The notes under the pieces are model-generated. The model saw nothing but the letters and a program-made list of their open reading frames with translations. It was not told the origin of the DNA and ran no database searches. A program made the position numbers and the translations under genes. Below are positions 24,942 to 33,529 of a DNA stretch of 64,000 nt, in pieces (position 1 is the first letter of the stretch; each line of letters opens with the position of its first letter). The DNA is taken from NCBI RefSeq assembly GCF_023017165.1, contig NZ_JALKBW010000001.1, positions 1,550,001 to 1,614,000 on the forward strand, in the 5' to 3' direction. The stretch is from Gordonia alkaliphila (GTDB lineage: Bacteria; Actinomycetota; Actinomycetes; Mycobacteriales; Mycobacteriaceae).

Positions 24942-26210
24942 CTAGGGCGTCCACCAGGGGCGCAGCGGGGTGTTCGGGCGGCTGTCGTCGTCGGTCTTGA
25001 CGGCGAGCACGTGGTGCAGTTCCACCATCTCCATCTCAAAACCCATCCGGCAGCCGGCCATGTACAGGCCCCACTGGCGGGCCGTGCCTTCGCCCACTTC
25101 AGCGACGGCGGCGTCCCAGTTCTCCATCAGGTTCTTGTTCCAGTCGCGCAGCGTCATGGCGTAGTGCTCGCGGAAGTTCTCCTCGTGCAGCACTTCCAGG
25201 CCGCCGATGTTCTGCGCCGCGGTGATGATGGTGCCCACCCCGGTCAGCTCACCGTCCGGGAACACGTAGCGGTCGATGAACGGACCCGCTTTGCTGCGCG
25301 CACTGTTGACCGGCCGCGTGATGCAATGGTTCAGCAGCAGCCCGCCCGGACGCAGTTTGTCGCGCATGAACTCGAAGTACGACGGGTAGTTCGCGACGCC
25401 GATGTGCTCGGTCAAACCGATCGAACTGACCGCGTCGAAGCCGCCTTCGGCCACGTCCCGGTAGTCGCTGTGGCGCACCTCGGCGTATTCGCCGAGGCCC
25501 TGTTCGACGATGGTCTGCTGCGCCCACTGCGCCTGCTCGGTCGACAAGGTGACACCCAGGGCGTGCACACCGCGTCGTGCGGCGTACCGCACCATGCCGC
25601 CCCAACCGCAGCCGATGTCGAGCAGCCGATCGCCGGGCTGGAGCGCCAGCTTCTCGAAGATCAGCCGGTACTTGTTCTCCTGCGCCTCCTCCAGGGTGGC
25701 GTCGCGGTCGCCGTAGACCGCGCACGTGTAGGTCATGGCCGGGCCGAGCACCATCTCGTAGAAATCGTTGGAGACGTCGTAGTGGTAACCGATGGCGTCG
25801 GCGTCCCGCCCGCGGCTGTGGCGCAGCCCTTCGGCGATGCGGCGCCACCGTGGCAACGCCTCCTGCTGCGGCGGCGGGATGAGCTTGAAATGCTCCCGGC
25901 CCAACGACTTCGCGATCGCAGCCAGCTGCACCGCACTCGGCTTGCTGAACTTCAGGTCGCCGGCCAGCGCCTGCAACGCCCCGTAGGGGTCGCCGGGGTG
26001 ACTGCCGATGAGGGCGAGGTCGCCCGACACGTAGGCGCGGGCCAGACCGAGCTCGCCGGGCGCGGTCACCAGGTAGGTGGTACCTCGCGGGGTCAGCAGG
26101 TCGAGGCCGTACTCCGCGTCCTCCGGTCCCGCGCTGGAACCGTCGTAGGCGGTGAACCGGATCGCCAAATCCTTGCCGAGGAGAGTGGAGAAGATCTGTG
26201 CCAGGTTCAT
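24942..26210 (-). CDS. Cyclopropane-fatty-acyl-phospholipid synthase-like methyltransferase
   Basis: This 422-residue enzyme has an N-terminal lipid-binding domain and a SAM-methyltransferase domain. YDVSNDFYEMVLGPAMTYTCA, LLDIGCGWGGMVRYAA (SAM site), LTEHIGVANYPSYF and LNHCITRP are CFA-synthase hallmarks, including the bicarbonate-site residues. It methylates double bonds in membrane acyl chains. Its start overlaps the stop of the FAD-oxidase gene by 4 bases (ATGA), so the two are one operon. Such pairs make 10-methyl (tuberculostearic-type) fatty acids through a methylene intermediate in related genera, and that is the likely role. Confidence 0.88.
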   Translation of the reverse strand: MNLAQIFSTLLGKDLAIRFTAYDGSSAGPEDAEYGLDLLTPRGTTYLVTAPGELGLARAYVSGDLALIGSHPGDPYGALQALAGDLKFSKPSAVQLAAIAKSLGREHFKLIPPPQQEALPRWRRIAEGLRHSRGRDADAIGYHYDVSNDFYEMVLGPAMTYTCAVYGDRDATLEEAQENKYRLIFEKLALQPGDRLLDIGCGWGGMVRYAARRGVHALGVTLSTEQAQWAQQTIVEQGLGEYAEVRHSDYRDVAEGGFDAVSSIGLTEHIGVANYPSYFEFMRDKLRPGGLLLNHCITRPVNSARSKAGPFIDRYVFPDGELTGVGTIITAAQNIGGLEVLHEENFREHYAMTLRDWNKNLMENWDAAVAEVGEGTARQWGLYMAGCRMGFEMEMVELHHVLAVKTDDDSRPNTPLRPWWTP

Positions 26211-27640
26211 GCGCGCTTCACTGCTTTCTCGTAGAGACTCAGCAGCCGTCCGCGGGGATCGTACTTGTCCTTGAGCGTTCGGTAGGCCGTTGAGCCGTAC
26301 AGTCGATCGAACTCCTCCTCCGGGTAGAACGACTCGGAGTAGAGAGATTTGTGGCCGCCCAACTCGCTGACCTTGAGCTCGATGCGGCGGTTGGCGTATC
26401 CGGGCTCGCCGGGCGTCACCGGCACACCCGACCAGAATCCGACGTTGGTGTAGGCGTGCCCCCGTTGCAGCGGGTACAGCGACCACGGCTGGTCCGGATC
26501 GGTGACGGCCTCTGCGGCCGGCGCCTCGTCGTCGAAGGCCAGCTTCAACGGGCACAGCCACACCGGTTCGATCGGGATCTCGTCGAGGAACCAGTTGATG
26601 AAGTCGGCGGTGCGTTCGATGGGGACTTCGATGTCCTGCACCACGCGTTCGCTGGGCGGCTCGCCCTTGCGTGCGTTGAGCTTGTCGCCGATGTTCCAGC
26701 GGTGGTCGTAGCCGATGAGCTTCCAGTAGAAGCTCGAACGCAGGTAGCGCTTGGGCCAGAACCGGCGGATCCGCGGGTTCTGGGCGCCGAACGCGCGCGA
26801 GCACCAGAACCAGTCGGTGTCCCAGCGCCAGAGGTAGTCGCTGATGGTGAGACGGTCCCGTTTGGGCTCGTCGACGTCGTCGTGCTGGATGGACCGGTAG
26901 AAGATCTGGTCGTCGGTGTAGTCGCTCACCGGTCCGGGTTCGTCGGTCTGCCGCCCCAGCACCAGGTAACACTCGTCCCGGGCGAAGACGACGCCGTCGA
27001 GGTAGTCGACACGTTCGCCGCGGTAGTCGTGCGAGTCGACGATGGTGATCATCGCGGCCTGCAGGTCCTCGATCGACCGGAATCGCACGTGCCGCAGTTC
27101 CACGTAGGGCGGGACCGGTTCCAGGTCGATTTCCAGGCGCACCGAATAGCCGAGGGTGCCGTACGAGTTGGGGAAGCCGTAGAACAGGTCGGCATGTTCG
27201 TTGTCCGGCCGTGCGACGACGAGATCGCCTGTGGCACTGAGGATTTCCATCTCGCGCACCGACTCGTGGGGGAGTCCGTTGCGGAACGACGTGCTCTCGA
27301 TGCCCAGGCCGGTCACCGCGCCGCCGAGGGTGATGGTCTTGAGCTGCGGAACCACCTTCGGGGCCAGCCCGTACGGCAGCGTCGCGGCCACCAGATCCTC
27401 GTAGGTGGTCATCCCGGCCACCTGCGCCGTGCGGGTGACGGGATCCACCGAGATCACGCGCTGCAAGCCGGAGACGTCGAGGCCGGGCGCCGAGGTCTCG
27501 GCGCGTTTGCGGAACAGGTTCGACGTCTTCTTCGCCAGGCGGACGCCCGCCCCGTCCGGGATCGCGCGGTAGCTCGTCAGCAGGCGTTTCACTCCCCGGT
27601 CGAATGCCGCAGTGCCGTACTCGAGTCGCGCAGAAGTCAC
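26207..27640 (-). CDS. FAD-binding oxidoreductase paired with the acyl methyltransferase
   Basis: This 477-residue protein has a PCMH/DprE1-like FAD-binding fold: AQVAGMTTYEDLVAATLPYG, LGGAVTGLGIESTSFRNGLP, and YGTLGYSVRLEIDLEPV. A long C-terminal substrate domain contains WCSRAFGAQNPRIRRFWPKR. It resembles the reductase partner of 10-methyl fatty acid synthesis, which reduces the 10-methylene intermediate. GTG at 27640 follows TACGGT by 6 bases on the minus strand. It is the first gene of the operon and corresponds to Rv3719 in the conserved gene order. Confidence 0.85.
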   Translation of the reverse strand: MTSARLEYGTAAFDRGVKRLLTSYRAIPDGAGVRLAKKTSNLFRKRAETSAPGLDVSGLQRVISVDPVTRTAQVAGMTTYEDLVAATLPYGLAPKVVPQLKTITLGGAVTGLGIESTSFRNGLPHESVREMEILSATGDLVVARPDNEHADLFYGFPNSYGTLGYSVRLEIDLEPVPPYVELRHVRFRSIEDLQAAMITIVDSHDYRGERVDYLDGVVFARDECYLVLGRQTDEPGPVSDYTDDQIFYRSIQHDDVDEPKRDRLTISDYLWRWDTDWFWCSRAFGAQNPRIRRFWPKRYLRSSFYWKLIGYDHRWNIGDKLNARKGEPPSERVVQDIEVPIERTADFINWFLDEIPIEPVWLCPLKLAFDDEAPAAEAVTDPDQPWSLYPLQRGHAYTNVGFWSGVPVTPGEPGYANRRIELKVSELGGHKSLYSESFYPEEEFDRLYGSTAYRTLKDKYDPRGRLLSLYEKAVKRA

Positions 27641-27677
27641 CCGACCACCGTAGCGCGCGGCTCGGTACCCTGGAGTC

Positions 27678-27697
27678 GACCCGGTACTAATCGGGTC
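27678..27697. promoter_or_regulatory. Inverted repeat GACCCG-N8-CGGGTC in a divergent promoter region
   Basis: The 6-bp arms flank GTACTAAT, which resembles a -10 box. It lies in the 106-base gap between the divergent FAD-oxidase and SRPBCC genes, so it may be an operator. No regulator is adjacent. Confidence 0.3.
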
Positions 27698-27746
27698 ATT
27701 CCCCTGCTAAGTCGCATTTTCGGGTGCGGCACAAGGAGTTTCCGCC

Positions 27747-28184
27747 GTGGGCCAGGTTTCTGCCACCTCTTCCATCGACATCGCCGCCACCACCGAGCAG
27801 GTGCTTGCCGCGGTGTCCGACTACCAGTCGGTGCGCCCCGAGGTCCTCCCCGCGAACTACCGCGACTACCGCGTCGACGCCGGCGGAACCGGCGCGGGCA
27901 CCGTGGTGCACTGGATCCTGCAGGCCACCGAGAAGCGTTCGCGCGATGTCCTCGCCGACGTCACCGTCAGCACCGACACGGTCACCGAGACCGACCGTAA
28001 CTCGACGCTGGTCACCGTTTACCGGGTCCGCCCCGCCGGCGCAGGCACCCGCCTGGAGACCACCACCAGCTGGAAGGGCGCCACCGGCATCGGCGGCGTC
28101 TTCGAGCGGACCTTCGCGCCCAAGGGCCTGGCCCGGATTCAGGCCGAGCTGCTCGGAAACCTCAAGCGCCATTTGGAAAGCTGA
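27747..28184 (+). CDS. SRPBCC (polyketide cyclase/START-like) protein
   Basis: This 145-residue helix-grip-fold protein has a hydrophobic pocket: ATSSIDIAATTEQVLAAVSDY at the start, and a long C-terminal helix FAPKGLARIQAELLGNLKRHL. The family binds lipids or aromatic ligands, and the ligand here is unknown. It corresponds to Rv3718c in the conserved order. AAGGAG lies 9 bases before the GTG start. Confidence 0.85.
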   Translation: MGQVSATSSIDIAATTEQVLAAVSDYQSVRPEVLPANYRDYRVDAGGTGAGTVVHWILQATEKRSRDVLADVTVSTDTVTETDRNSTLVTVYRVRPAGAGTRLETTTSWKGATGIGGVFERTFAPKGLARIQAELLGNLKRHLES

Positions 28185-28221
28185 ACCGCTGAGCCGACGA
28201 GGGCGCCGCCGTACCAAACCG

Positions 28222-29130
28222 TTGCCGCCGCGCAACGGAGTGGATGCGACGCGCGTGGTGCTGCGGCCGGACCTGTGGCCCGGCCGCACGCCCACCGTCG
28301 CCGAGGCACTGCTGGCGACGCCCACGCTCGCCGGGCTGTCGCTCGACGAACTGCGCGCCCAGGCCACCGCCGGTGAGGTGGTCGACCTCGACGGCGCCCC
28401 CGTCGACCTGGCCGGCCCGGTCCTGCGCGCCACGCCGATCTACCTGTACCGCGGTCTGCCCGCCGAGTTCGACGTGCCCTTCGACCTGCCGATCCTCCAT
28501 CAGGACCGGTCCCTGCTGGTGGTGGACAAGCCGCATTTCCTCGCGACGATGCCGCGCGGGCAGCACGTGACGCAGACGGCGCTGGTGCGCCTGCGTCGAC
28601 TGCTGGGCGAGGATCACCTCGCGCCCGCGCACCGTCTGGACCGGCTCACCGCCGGGGTGCTGCTCTTCACGCGCAAGCCCACCGAGCGCGCCGCGTACCA
28701 GTCCCTGTTCGCAGATCGCCTGGTGCACAAGGAGTATCGCGCCCTCGCCGCGGCTTCGCGGCCGGAGCTGGCCGAGGGCGTGCGCATCGAGAATCGCATC
28801 GAGAAGACCTCCGGTGACCTGCGTGCGCGAGTGGTCGACGGCCCGGTGAACGCGATCAGCGAGATCACTCTGCTGCGTGTGCGCGACGACGGTTTGGGCG
28901 AGTACCGCCTGCTCCCGCACACCGGCCGCACTCACCAGTTGCGCCTGCACATGGCGGGTCTGGGCGTGCCGATCCTCGGCGACCCGCTCTACCCCGACGT
29001 CGATCCGGAGCTGGCTTCGGCGCCCGAGCGCGGCGACTTCTCACGGCCACTCCACCTGATCGCGTCGTCGCTCCGGTTCGTCGATCCGATCACCGGCGCG
29101 CAGCGGCACTTCACCTCCGACCGGCGCTGA
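28222..29130 (+). CDS. RluA-family pseudouridine synthase
   Basis: This ~302-residue enzyme carries the RluA catalytic motif HRLDRLTAGVLLFTRK with the nucleophilic Asp, LLVVDKPHFLATMP upstream, HKEYRALA, and LLPHTGRTHQLRLHMA downstream. It isomerises uridine in rRNA or tRNA; the site cannot be assigned. The start is uncertain. TTG 28222 is used; CTG 28189 would give a more typical basic N-terminus (SRRGRRRTKPLPPR), and GTG 28240 is also possible. It follows the SRPBCC gene closely. Confidence 0.85.
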   Translation: MPPRNGVDATRVVLRPDLWPGRTPTVAEALLATPTLAGLSLDELRAQATAGEVVDLDGAPVDLAGPVLRATPIYLYRGLPAEFDVPFDLPILHQDRSLLVVDKPHFLATMPRGQHVTQTALVRLRRLLGEDHLAPAHRLDRLTAGVLLFTRKPTERAAYQSLFADRLVHKEYRALAAASRPELAEGVRIENRIEKTSGDLRARVVDGPVNAISEITLLRVRDDGLGEYRLLPHTGRTHQLRLHMAGLGVPILGDPLYPDVDPELASAPERGDFSRPLHLIASSLRFVDPITGAQRHFTSDRR

Positions 29131-29144
29131 CTACGGTGGCGGAC

Positions 29145-29474
29145 ATGGCGATCATCGGTTCCTACGAGCACCACCCGGACTTGGGCTGCGAGGCCGTGGT
29201 GTTCCTGGACTCCGAGTCCGACGCCTGCTTCCAGATCCAGCGAGACCTGCCGGGTGGGCGCCGCCCGGACGAGCACTGTGTCACCACCGGGGCGAGTGCC
29301 CCGGTCTACGGCGGGGTGACGCAGTGGCGGCGCGTCGAGGACCGCTTCGAGTTCGCGCTCAACCGCCGGGCCACGGCGCTGTTCGCCGACGACGTGCTGT
29401 CGTTCGAGGTGGAAGCCGCCGCCGGTCAGACCGTCGACGAACTGGCGGCGCAGCTCACCCGGATTCTCGGCTGA
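29145..29474 (+). CDS. Imm10-like immunity-family protein
   Basis: The 109-residue protein has a pattern resembling the Imm10 family of polymorphic-toxin immunity proteins: FQIQRDLPGG, then EHCVTTGASAPVYGGVTQWRRVEDRFEFALN, then an alanine-rich helix and an FEVEA strand. No toxin gene is adjacent, so it is an orphan immunity gene or a domesticated relative. The ATG at 29145 follows TACGGT by 7 bases. It lies between the pseudouridine synthase and the YbaB pair. Confidence 0.6.
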   Translation: MAIIGSYEHHPDLGCEAVVFLDSESDACFQIQRDLPGGRRPDEHCVTTGASAPVYGGVTQWRRVEDRFEFALNRRATALFADDVLSFEVEAAAGQTVDELAAQLTRILG

Positions 29475-29488
29475 CCTAACCTGGCAGC

Positions 29489-29839
29489 ATGACCGAGGCC
29501 TTCGACCCCCAGCAGCTGCAGGAACGACTCGTCGCCGTGCAGCAGGAGATCATGTCCGCCGAACTGACCGGCCGCAGCAGCGGCGGGGAGGTCACCGTGA
29601 TCGGCGACGGCGTCGGCAACGTCGCCGCCGTCCGCATCGATCCCGCGCTCGATCGCGACGACCTCGACGGCCTGCAGAACCACATCGTCGACGCGCTCGC
29701 CGACCTCGCGCAGCGTCGGGCCGGGCTGGTGGAGCAGAAGATGACCGGGCACTCCAGCGGTTTCGCCGAGCCGGACTTCGGCTTCGGCGGCGACGGGTCC
29801 GTCCCGCGGACCCCGGACGGCCTCATCGACCTCGGCTGA
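29489..29839 (+). CDS. YbaB/EbfC-family DNA-binding protein, paralogue 1
   Basis: The 116-residue protein has the YbaB pattern LVAVQQEIMSAELTGRSSGGEVTVIGDGVGNVAAVRIDP with helices on both sides. YbaB dimers bind DNA without strong sequence preference and act near the nucleoid. A Gly/Asp-rich tail replaces the typical end. ATG 29489 follows TAACCT by 6 bases. It is less like standard YbaB than the neighbour at 29896. Confidence 0.8.
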   Translation: MTEAFDPQQLQERLVAVQQEIMSAELTGRSSGGEVTVIGDGVGNVAAVRIDPALDRDDLDGLQNHIVDALADLAQRRAGLVEQKMTGHSSGFAEPDFGFGGDGSVPRTPDGLIDLG

Positions 29840-29895
29840 CACGCGTCGGCTCGGCGCGCGGACCGTCGTCGGTCCCAGCGACTACTCTGGAGGGC

Positions 29896-30246
29896 GTGAC
29901 TGACGCATTCGATCCCAGCGCCCTCCTCGGTGGCGGCGGCGAGAACCCGATGGCAGGCCTGCTCGCCCAGGCACAGGAGATGCAGGCCAAGCTGTTGGCC
30001 GCACAGCAGGAGATCGCGGCCGCGGTCGTGACCGGACAGGCTGGAAACGGCCTGGTCACGGTGACCGGTAACGGCACCGGCGACGTGACCGGGGTGAACA
30101 TCTCGCCCGAGGTGGTCGACCCGGAAGACGTCGAGACCCTGCAGGACCTGCTCCTCGGTGCGCTCGCCGACCTCGCGACGAAGCGGGACGCGCTGTCGTC
30201 GGAGATGCTCGGCCCGCTGGCCGGCGGCATGCCCGGCCTGGGCTGA
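29896..30246 (+). CDS. YbaB/EbfC nucleoid-associated protein
   Basis: This 116-residue protein is of the Rv3716c type, upstream of recR in almost all bacteria. Helix AGLLAQAQEMQAKLLAAQQEIAAAVV, strands GNGLVTVTGNGTGDVTGVNISPEVV and a closing helix give the dimeric tweezer fold. GTG 29896 follows TACTCT by 7 bases. It probably shares the transcript with recR. Confidence 0.9.
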   Translation: MTDAFDPSALLGGGGENPMAGLLAQAQEMQAKLLAAQQEIAAAVVTGQAGNGLVTVTGNGTGDVTGVNISPEVVDPEDVETLQDLLLGALADLATKRDALSSEMLGPLAGGMPGLG

Positions 30247-30284
30247 AGCGCCACCGGCTGAACCACCACTGTTGAAGGGGCCTG

Positions 30285-30896
30285 ATGTACGAGGGGCCGA
30301 TCCAGGTACTGATCGACCAGCTGGCGAAACTGCCCGGGCTGGGGCCGAAGGGCGCCCAGCGCATCGCGTTCGCGCTGCTGGCCGGCGACAAGAGCGAGAT
30401 CGACCGGCTGGTCGCCGCGCTCGGCGAGGTCCGCGACAACGTCGCCTTCTGCGCCGAGTGCGGCAACATCGCCGCCGCGCGACTCTGCCGCATCTGCAGT
30501 GACGCACGGCGGGACGCGACCAAGATCTGTGTCGTCGAAGAGCCGAAGGACATCTACGCGATCGAGCGGACCAAGGAGTTCGACGGCCGCTACCACGTGC
30601 TCGGCGGCGCCCTGGATCCGCTGTCGGGCATCGGTCCCGACCAGTTGCGGATCCGCGAACTCCTGCAGCGACTGGCCAACCAGCCCGACGGCGTCGACGT
30701 CAGCGAGATCATCATCGCGACCGACCCGAACACCGAGGGCGAGGCGACGGCGACCTATCTGCTGCGCATGCTCAAGGACTTCCCGGGGCTGTCGATGACC
30801 CGCCTGGCCTCCGGGCTGCCGATGGGCAGCGACCTGGAGTTCGCCGACGAGCTCACGCTCGGCCGGGCACTGTCCGGGCGCCGTATCCTCGCGTAG
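30285..30896 (+). CDS. recR: Recombination protein RecR
   Basis: This 203-residue protein has an N-terminal helix-hairpin-helix ([20 protein letters not shown]), a four-cysteine zinc finger ([16 protein letters not shown]), and a Toprim domain ([16 protein letters not shown] to [18 protein letters not shown]). A C-terminal Walker-B-like strand region follows. It loads RecA with RecO/RecF at gaps. GAAGGGG lies 6 bases before the ATG. Confidence 0.96.
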   Translation: MYEGPIQVLIDQLAKLPGLGPKGAQRIAFALLAGDKSEIDRLVAALGEVRDNVAFCAECGNIAAARLCRICSDARRDATKICVVEEPKDIYAIERTKEFDGRYHVLGGALDPLSGIGPDQLRIRELLQRLANQPDGVDVSEIIIATDPNTEGEATATYLLRMLKDFPGLSMTRLASGLPMGSDLEFADELTLGRALSGRRILA

Positions 30897-30925
30897 CCTG
30901 AAGCCCGTGTCGAAGAGTCGTACCC

Positions 30926-31489
30926 ATGGCTGACGGCGGGACGAGTGACCTGGTCGCCGCCGCGCACCGGATCGCCGACACCGGCGATGTGGCCAGCGGT
31001 ATCGTCGCGATCGACGGCCCGTCGGGTGCCGGCAAGAGCACCTTCGCAGACGCTCTGGTCGCCGGCCTCGCCGACCGCGGTCGTCCCGCGGTCCTGATCC
31101 GCACCGACGACTACGCCACCTGGGACGACCCCGCCTCGTGGTGGCCCGAGCTGGAACGCGACGTCATCGCACCCTTCCGCCGCAACCATGACGTCGCCTA
31201 CCGTCCGCGCGTCTGGATCGACGGCGTGCCGCGTCTGGGACCGGTGCAACTGGTCCGCTGGGCGCCGCTGCTGATCGTGGAAGGCGTCACCGCGGCCCGC
31301 TCGGCCATCGCCGATCGGCTCGACCGCGCCTTCTGGATCGACGGTCCCGACAGCGCCGCCCGGCTGTCCCGCGCGGTCGGCCGCGACGGCGAGGAGTCCC
31401 GACCGCTGCTCGCTGCGTGGCAGCGCTTCGAAGAGGGCTGGTTCGCCGTCGACGGGACGCGCGATCGCTGCGACCTGGTGCTCCGGTAG
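30926..31489 (+). CDS. Uridine kinase-like P-loop NTPase
   Basis: This 187-residue protein has Walker A GPSGAGKSTF at about 31-40, RTDDYATWDDPASWW in the position of the uridine-kinase substrate loop, and VEGVTAARSAIADRLDRAFWID as the lid/Walker B region. It resembles uridine or related nucleoside/sugar kinases; substrate unknown. A leaderless-looking 8-codon reading frame (30907-30933) overlaps the start, with TAGCCT 7 bases before its GTG. Confidence 0.8.
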   Translation: MADGGTSDLVAAAHRIADTGDVASGIVAIDGPSGAGKSTFADALVAGLADRGRPAVLIRTDDYATWDDPASWWPELERDVIAPFRRNHDVAYRPRVWIDGVPRLGPVQLVRWAPLLIVEGVTAARSAIADRLDRAFWIDGPDSAARLSRAVGRDGEESRPLLAAWQRFEEGWFAVDGTRDRCDLVLR

Positions 31490-31581
31490 CACGAGAACCC
31501 GCTTGAAGCCCGTACCGGCGGGTGCCCGCTCGTTTGCTCCCGTAAGCTGTTGCGAGATTCTGAGGGGGAAGTTTGGGGCAT

Positions 31582-31620
31582 ATGTTCCGAAATCGATCGG
31601 TGTGCGGTGGTGCACCGTGA
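31582..31620 (+). CDS. Possible 12-residue upstream reading frame
   Basis: ATG to TGA encodes MFRNRSVCGGAP. The stop overlaps the GTG start of the next gene (GTGA), so it could couple its translation. GGGG is 3 bases before the ATG. It may be chance. Confidence 0.25.
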   Translation: MFRNRSVCGGAP

Positions 31621-32714
31621 AATCGAAAGCACTGCTGAGCACCAACGTGCTGCTGGCGATCGCCGGGGTTCTCACCGTCGTCGTCGCGGTGGTGGCGTTC
31701 CTGGTTGTCCGTAGCGTCGATTCCGACGAAGCGAAAACAGCGGCACCGTCGACCTCGTCGACCGGCGACGATACCCCGGCGGCAGCCGGGTCGCCGAGTG
31801 CGAACGAGGACCCCGCGCCGGCTGGGCCCGTACCCGGTGCGCCGGCTGAGGCCGGCGGTCCGGTCCCGTCCGGGGCCACTCAGATCAGCACCATCAAGAA
31901 GCCGCGATACGGGTCGCCGGTGGCCGTGTTCAAGGTCCCGTCCGGAAACATCGGCTGCGGGATCGAGAGCACCGGCTTGCAGTGCCGGGTGTCCAGCTAC
32001 AACAAGGACAAGCCGTACGGGCTCGACCGGCAGGGCGGCGCTATCGACACCATCACCATCAAAGGCGGCGTCGCAGACATGTCGTACCACGGTAGCGATG
32101 TTCCGCCCTGGGCTGTCGGGGCGTATGGGGCCGACGATCGACTTACTCCGCAAGTGGTCGGCTACGGCCAGACCGTGTACTACGGGCAATACGTGTGTCA
32201 CTCGGCCGAGGTAGGTCTGACCTGCTGGGACAGCACCTCGGGTGCCGGGGCATTCATGGCGCGGGAGCGCACCGAACTGTTCACCGCCGCCCCCGCGTCG
32301 TCGACCGGCGCCCACAAGTGCAGCTCGATGACGGGGGAGCAGGCGGTGGCTGCGAACGTCGCGAAGGTCCCGAGGTTCCGAGGCTGGGCGTGGGACCCCC
32401 GTCATGCGAGCGTCGAGAACTACGACTCGTGTCTGGCGCTGTCGTGGATCGTACTGCCGATCGAGGGCCCGACAGCGTCGTCGCCGTTCCAGCTCATGCT
32501 GTTTCACAACGGTGAGTACATCGGAACCGCGACCGAACGCGCACACGGCTTCGCGCCGAAGGTGACGCGCGTCGACGATTCGACGATCGACGTGGTGTGG
32601 ACCTGGAAGCGGCCAGGCGAGACCACCGCCGGTGCCACCGGTCGGTCGACGGCTCAATTCCACTGGGATCAGGCGGCCGACAAAGTGGTCATGACCGGCG
32701 AAGAACCGGCCTGA
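31617..32714 (+). CDS. Membrane-anchored secreted protein with C-terminal LppP/LprE-like domain
   Basis: The product has 365 residues. One N-terminal helix (about 6-31) anchors it outside, followed by a Pro/Ala/Ser linker to about 85. Domain 1 has the pattern FKVPSGNIGCGIES ... QYVCHSAEVGLTCWDSTSGAGAFMARER with paired cysteines, a common actinobacterial secreted module. Domain 2 (about 255-355) has CLALSWIVLPIEG, SSPFQLMLFHNGEYIGTA and DVVWTWKRPG, as in LppP/LprE. Its function is unknown. The start is uncertain; TTG 31503 would extend the cytoplasmic tail. Confidence 0.78.
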   Translation: MKSKALLSTNVLLAIAGVLTVVVAVVAFLVVRSVDSDEAKTAAPSTSSTGDDTPAAAGSPSANEDPAPAGPVPGAPAEAGGPVPSGATQISTIKKPRYGSPVAVFKVPSGNIGCGIESTGLQCRVSSYNKDKPYGLDRQGGAIDTITIKGGVADMSYHGSDVPPWAVGAYGADDRLTPQVVGYGQTVYYGQYVCHSAEVGLTCWDSTSGAGAFMARERTELFTAAPASSTGAHKCSSMTGEQAVAANVAKVPRFRGWAWDPRHASVENYDSCLALSWIVLPIEGPTASSPFQLMLFHNGEYIGTATERAHGFAPKVTRVDDSTIDVVWTWKRPGETTAGATGRSTAQFHWDQAADKVVMTGEEPA

Positions 32715-32751
32715 GACCGCGCCGATGGGCGGCCGTCGCGAGTTCACCGTC

Positions 32752-32800
32752 ATATAGCGGGCCACCGTGGTCAATATGACCAAGGTGACCCGCTATATGT
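32752..32800. repeat. Dispersed palindrome, family B copy 2
   Basis: The arms 32752-32773 and 32779-32800 (22 bp with two mismatches) have the same AATAT loop and nearly the same sequence and flanks as the copy at 8391-8439. It again lies between convergent genes. Confidence 0.85.
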
Positions 32801-32815
32801 CAGTGACCGGGAAAA

Positions 32816-33529
32816 TCAGCGGGCGGCGGCGAGGCGTTCGCGGCGCAGCCGGTCCACCTCGGGCAGTTCCAGCGGTGCAAGGGGGGCGCCGGTCGCCTGT
32901 GCCAGGAGGTAGTCGGCCAACTCGGGGTTCCGGGCCAAGAGCGGACCGTGCATGTAGGTGCCGAGAACGCTGCCCTGCACGACGCCCTCGACGCCGCCGC
33001 CGAGAGCATTGCCGGTGCCGTGGCGTACGGTGCCGAGCGGACGTGCATCGGCGCCCAAAGATGTTGCGCCGCGGTGGTTCTCGAAGCCGGTCAGCGGCTG
33101 GGTGAGGCCGTCGACCAGCGGGGCGGTGACCAGCTCGCCGATGGCGCGCTCGGCCATCGGGGACGTGGTGGCGTCGAAGAGCCCGACGCCGTCGACGCGT
33201 TCGCCCGCGGCGGTCTCGTACCAGTGGCCCAGCACCTGGATCGCCGCACAGATGGCGAGCACCGGACGACCGGCCGCGGCGGCGCGCTGCATGCCCGCGT
33301 GCTTGGTCAGATGGCGCGTGGCCAGCCGCTGCGCAAAGTCCTCGGCACCGCCGAGGGTGTACACGTCCAGCGAGTCGGGGACGTCGTCGTCGAGGGTGAT
33401 CTGAACGATCTCGGCCTCGATGCCACGCATCCGGGCGCGTTGCCGGAGCACCAGTGCGTTGCCGCCGTCGCCGTAGGTGCCCATCACGTCGGGCAGCACC
33501 AGGCCGATGCGCAGGGTGGATTCACTCAT
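32816..33529 (-). CDS. gatD: Lipid II isoglutaminyl synthase, glutamine amidotransferase subunit GatD
   Basis: This 237-residue class I glutamine amidotransferase has the nucleophile Cys in RPVLAICAAIQVLGHWY and the catalytic His in GTYMHGPLLARNPELADYLL. With MurT it amidates the D-glutamate of lipid II to D-isoglutamine. VLPDVMGTYGDGGNALVL at the N-terminus is diagnostic of GatD. Its ATG overlaps the murT stop by 4 bases, so the subunits are translationally coupled. Confidence 0.93.
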   Translation of the reverse strand: MSESTLRIGLVLPDVMGTYGDGGNALVLRQRARMRGIEAEIVQITLDDDVPDSLDVYTLGGAEDFAQRLATRHLTKHAGMQRAAAAGRPVLAICAAIQVLGHWYETAAGERVDGVGLFDATTSPMAERAIGELVTAPLVDGLTQPLTGFENHRGATSLGADARPLGTVRHGTGNALGGGVEGVVQGSVLGTYMHGPLLARNPELADYLLAQATGAPLAPLELPEVDRLRRERLAAAR

